Source of the DNA: Bacteroidales bacterium
GTDB lineage: Bacteria > Bacteroidota > Bacteroidia > Bacteroidales > WCHB1-69
DNA: 8,919 nt
Reading direction: 5' to 3'
Assembly (NCBI GenBank): GCA_031266895.1
Contig: JAISAD010000149.1
Span: 1 to 8,919, forward strand
This document shows, in pieces, positions 6,706 to 8,919 of the stretch; the stretch's first letter is position 1; the number at the start of each line of letters is the position of its first letter. Under the pieces are notes generated by a model. That model ran no database searches and was not told where the DNA came from. It was given only the letters and a program-made list of their open reading frames with translations. The position numbers and the translations under genes were made by a program.

Positions 6706-7707
6706 ATGGCTTTCAATTTAAGAAACAGAAACTTCTTAAAACTCCTGGATTTTACTCCCGAAGAGATTAAATTTATGTTACAGCTTGCTGCTGATTTGAA
6801 GCGAGCAAAATATGCCGGTACGGAACAGCAAACTTTAAAGGGTAAAAATATTGTGCTGCTTTTTGAAAAAGATTCTACCCGTACCCGTTGTGCTTTTGAG
6901 GTGGCTGCCTTAGACCAGGGAGCGCATGTTACTTATTTGGGGCCTTCCGGTTCGCAAATGGGTAAAAAAGAGTCGATGAAAGATACTGCTCGCGTACTGG
7001 GACGCATGTATGACGGTATCGAATATCGCGGCTATTCGCAAGAGATTGTGGAAGCGCTGGCACAATATTCCGGCGTTCCGGTGTGGAATGGCCTGACTAA
7101 TGAGTTTCATCCTACGCAGATTTTGGCCGACTTTCTGACTATGAGCGAACATACGGACAAACCGCTTCATCAGGTTTCATTCTGCTATTTGGGCGATGCA
7201 CGCAATAACATGGGCAACTCGCTTATGGTGGGTGCTGCCAAAATGGGTATGGATTTTAGAGCGGCTGCTCCCGGGGATTGCCAGCCCGATGAGGAATTAG
7301 TGGCTAAATGTCAGGAAATTGCTAAGAAAACCGGTGCCAAGATTACCATTACCGACAAGGTGGACGAAGCGGTAAAGGGAGTTGATTTTCTCTATACCGA
7401 TGTATGGGTATCCATGGGCGAACCCGAGGAGGTATGGGCAGAAAGAATAAAATTACTGAAACCTTATCAGGTTAATATGGATGTGGTGAAGAAAACAGGC
7501 AATCCGAAGGTGAAATTTTTGCATTGCCTGCCTGCGTTCCACAATCTGGAAACTGCTGTGGGGCGTGATATTCATGCCAAATTTGGCTTGGAAGCCATGG
7601 AGGTTACCGAGGAGGTGTTTGAATCACCAATGTCTATTGTTTTTGACGAGGCCGAAAATAGATTGCATACTATTAAAGCCGTGATGGTGGCCACTTTAGG
7701 CGCTTAA
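6706..7707 (+). CDS. argF: Ornithine carbamoyltransferase
   Basis: Predicted 333-residue cytoplasmic enzyme that joins carbamoyl phosphate and ornithine to make citrulline and phosphate; the reaction can serve arginine synthesis or, reversed, arginine breakdown. It is collinear with E. coli ArgF/ArgI and of nearly equal length. Visible sites are the carbamoyl-phosphate loop STRTR (57-61), HPTQ (135-138), DARNNMGNS (164-172), the ornithine-binding DVWVSMGE loop (232-239) and the catalytic HCLP (273-276). The intact SMG loop and FHPTQ point to plain ornithine, unlike the N-succinylornithine-specific ArgF' described in Bacteroides fragilis. The ATG at 6706 is chosen: the frame extends to a TTG at 6649, but that overlaps the promoter element and the N-terminus MAFNLRNRNFLKLLDF matches the family. 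The gene ends in tandem stops TAATAA, and the next gene starts 4 bases after the first stop. No other arginine gene is in view, so biosynthetic or catabolic use cannot be decided here. Confidence 0.95.
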   Translation: MAFNLRNRNFLKLLDFTPEEIKFMLQLAADLKRAKYAGTEQQTLKGKNIVLLFEKDSTRTRCAFEVAALDQGAHVTYLGPSGSQMGKKESMKDTARVLGRMYDGIEYRGYSQEIVEALAQYSGVPVWNGLTNEFHPTQILADFLTMSEHTDKPLHQVSFCYLGDARNNMGNSLMVGAAKMGMDFRAAAPGDCQPDEELVAKCQEIAKKTGAKITITDKVDEAVKGVDFLYTDVWVSMGEPEEVWAERIKLLKPYQVNMDVVKKTGNPKVKFLHCLPAFHNLETAVGRDIHAKFGLEAMEVTEEVFESPMSIVFDEAENRLHTIKAVMVATLGA

Positions 7708-7711
7708 TAAA

Positions 7712-8131
7712 ATGAAGAAACAACATGTTAGTTTATTTGCTTTAATCTGCCTGCTGGGGGCATTGCCTCTGGCAGGCCAGAATAAGGCAGATGACGTTAC
7801 AGGTTACTATTATTGCATTGATCCTTTTACTAAGGAAGCTTCGCAAAACCAGATCTATAAAGCGATTGACGGTACTTATGAGGGAAAAGTGGTTTGGGTA
7901 GCTAATCCCAAGTTGCAGCATCATGTCAATTTGGTTTTTCTTACGGGATTGACATTTAATGCAAAGGAAAATGAGTGGGAAAACGGAAAACTCATTTATC
8001 CGGGGAAAAACGGCGTTTATAAAACCTACATGAGCTTGCTTTCACCCACGCAGCTCAAAGTGCGCGGCTACTGGGGCGTGGCAATGCTGGGGAAGACTGT
8101 TTACTGGACAAAAGAGGAAAAGAAAAGATAG
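7712..8131 (+). CDS. Secreted DUF2147 family protein
   Basis: Predicted 139-residue exported protein of unknown function. The N-terminus is a signal peptide (MKKQHVSLFALICLLGALPLAG, cut near AG-Q). The mature part matches DUF2147: an opening VTGYYYCIDP (29-38) where the family has a W-rich start, YEGKVVWVANP (56-66) corresponding to the family's GKIVWL segment, FLTGLTF (76-82), NGKLIYPGKNGVYKTYMSLL (91-110) and the strong C-terminal signature LKVRGYWGVAMLGKTVYW (115-132). The family is usually about 110-150 residues and predicted to be a small beta-barrel in the periplasm; no activity is firmly known to me. It begins 4 bases after the first argF stop, so it is almost certainly on the same transcript. 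The linkage to argF may be only positional. Confidence 0.85.
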   Translation: MKKQHVSLFALICLLGALPLAGQNKADDVTGYYYCIDPFTKEASQNQIYKAIDGTYEGKVVWVANPKLQHHVNLVFLTGLTFNAKENEWENGKLIYPGKNGVYKTYMSLLSPTQLKVRGYWGVAMLGKTVYWTKEEKKR

Positions 8132-8188
8132 GAGTTAAGATTTTAGAATGTGAAATAAAAAGGTTTGGAAATATAGAATTATAGAGAA

Positions 8189-8605
8189 ATGAAAAAAATT
8201 CTTGTTATAGTATTGCTGTCTTTACTGGTCGGTTCGTGCGAGGAGTGGACGCCCGAATACCGCATTATTAACTCGTGGAAATTGAACAAGGCATGCCTCA
8301 ATGGCCAGGAGATTGCAGCCGATTCTACCAGTGTGCATGCCAATCGCAGCGGCGCTTTCTACACCTTTTTTTCAGATCCGGTTATGGAGGTAACCGTTTT
8401 GATAAATGGAACCACAAAAGATTCGTACAGAGGAAATTATTCATTGGGTAAAAAGGGAAAGAAATTGTATGTTGATTTTCTGCTCGCAGGCAGGGCTTAT
8501 AAATATACTGCCGATATTAAAAAATTGACGAAAGATGAGTTGAAATACGAGTATAAAGACGAAGGGGGTGATTTATGGCGTCTTGAATTTTACAGTTATT
8601 ATTAG
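8189..8605 (+). CDS. Small lipocalin-like lipoprotein, function unknown
   Basis: Predicted 138-residue lipoprotein. The signal peptide MKKILVIVLLSLLVGSC ends in lipobox LVGS-C, with acylated Cys17. The two residues after it are Glu-Glu; acidic residues near the mature N-terminus occur in surface-export signals described in some Bacteroidota, but the match is too short to claim surface display. The mature part has SWKLNK (29-34), then alternating strands (AFYTFFSD, VMEVTVLING, DSYRGNYSLGKKGKKLYVDF) and ends with IKKLTKDELKYEYK and WRLEFYSYY. This layout resembles the lipocalin-like domains common in Bacteroidota lipoproteins; I cannot assign a ligand or family number. It lies 57 bases after the DUF2147 gene and 15 bases before the DedA gene on the same strand. 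The 57-base gap shows no clear promoter. Confidence 0.75.
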   Translation: MKKILVIVLLSLLVGSCEEWTPEYRIINSWKLNKACLNGQEIAADSTSVHANRSGAFYTFFSDPVMEVTVLINGTTKDSYRGNYSLGKKGKKLYVDFLLAGRAYKYTADIKKLTKDELKYEYKDEGGDLWRLEFYSYY

Positions 8606-8620
8606 GTAAGAGATTTTATA

Positions 8621-8919
8621 ATGAAAAGATTTTTGACTATTTGTGCAGGATTACTGTTTTGCTATACACTTAACGGTCAGAATATTGACGACACTTTAAT
8701 GGCGCGCCATGATTTGCCGCAGCAAAACCGGTCGGTGCTAACCCGCGTGATTGATTGGTACACCCATAATCTCAATTATGGCTCTATTACCTTGCTAATG
8801 ACGGTGGAGAGTTCCTTTATTCCCTTCCCCTCGGAGGTAGTGGTTCCGCCGGCAGCTTACACGGCATGCCTTGAGGAGAGTTCGCTGCATGTCAGTCCGC
8901 ATAATTGGCTGAATGTCTT
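8621..8919 (+). CDS. DedA-family inner-membrane protein (N-terminal 99 residues, cut by window end)
   Basis: An open frame of 99 full codons starting at the ATG at 8621 and running off the right edge. The DedA/SNARE-associated signature is at 54-80: GSITLLMTVESSFIPFPSEV followed by VVPPAAY. Glu63 and Glu72 occupy the places of the acidic residues needed in E. coli YqjA/YghB (E39 and D51), by motif alignment. DedA proteins are polytopic inner-membrane proteins linked to membrane potential, envelope stress and, for some members, undecaprenyl-phosphate or phospholipid flipping. Unusually, the first 20 residues (MKRFLTICAGLLFCYTLNGQ) look like a cleavable signal peptide, followed by a hydrophilic stretch (21-50) before the DedA core. 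It is 15 bases after the lipoprotein gene, so likely in the same operon. Confidence 0.85.
   Translation, partial: MKRFLTICAGLLFCYTLNGQNIDDTLMARHDLPQQNRSVLTRVIDWYTHNLNYGSITLLMTVESSFIPFPSEVVVPPAAYTACLEESSLHVSPHNWLNV

Noticed and set aside
8129..8623. Similar sequence after the DUF2147 and lipoprotein stop codons (TAGGAGTTAAGATTTTAGAATG and TAGGTAAGAGATTTTATAATG)
   Set aside because: The likeness needs gaps and is short and AT-rich; too weak to call a repeat.
1..8919. CRISPR arrays, tRNA or rRNA genes, insertion sequences
   Set aside because: No spaced direct repeats, cloverleaf-like GC-rich segments, transposase frames or terminal inverted repeats were seen.

Overview
The window reads as a chromosomal segment from a Bacteroidota bacterium, most likely of the order Bacteroidales. 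The reasons are a type IX secretion / gliding gene cluster in the order porP-gldK(porK)-gldL(porL)-gldM(porM), as known from Porphyromonas gingivalis; A-rich translation leaders without Shine-Dalgarno sequences; and promoter-like TAnnTTTG (-7) elements. No genus can be named from the sequence alone.

Layout. Positions 1-3506 (minus strand) hold the type IX secretion genes: the first 32 codons of gldM at the left edge, then gldL, the lipoprotein gene gldK and the outer-membrane protein gene porP/sprF. All are read right to left with gaps of roughly 50-95 bases, so they are probably one operon. Its probable promoter lies at about 3670-3699, inside an inverted repeat and about 160 bases ahead of porP. 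Next on the same strand is ftsK (3783-6407), the septal DNA translocase. A divergent intergenic region (6408-6705) separates it from plus-strand genes: argF (ornithine carbamoyltransferase, 6706-7707), a small secreted DUF2147 protein (7712-8131), a small lipocalin-like lipoprotein (8189-8605) and the start of a DedA-family membrane protein that runs off the right edge (8621 onward).

How the genes work together. GldL and GldM form the proton-driven inner-membrane motor of the type IX system. GldK belongs to the periplasmic ring under the outer membrane, and PorP/SprF-family proteins are outer-membrane components that work with the system. GldN is expected just beyond the left edge. The plus-strand genes look co-transcribed because of tight spacing (4, 57 and 15 bases), but no common function is evident: one is amino-acid metabolism, three are envelope proteins.

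Most of this is recognisable core genome. I see no mobile element, CRISPR array, RNA gene or clear undescribed system. The points most worth following are the mirror-image inverted repeat carrying the putative type IX promoter, the E. coli-like (not succinylornithine-type) ArgF, the signal-peptide-like N-terminus of the DedA protein, and the lost catalytic cysteines of GldK.
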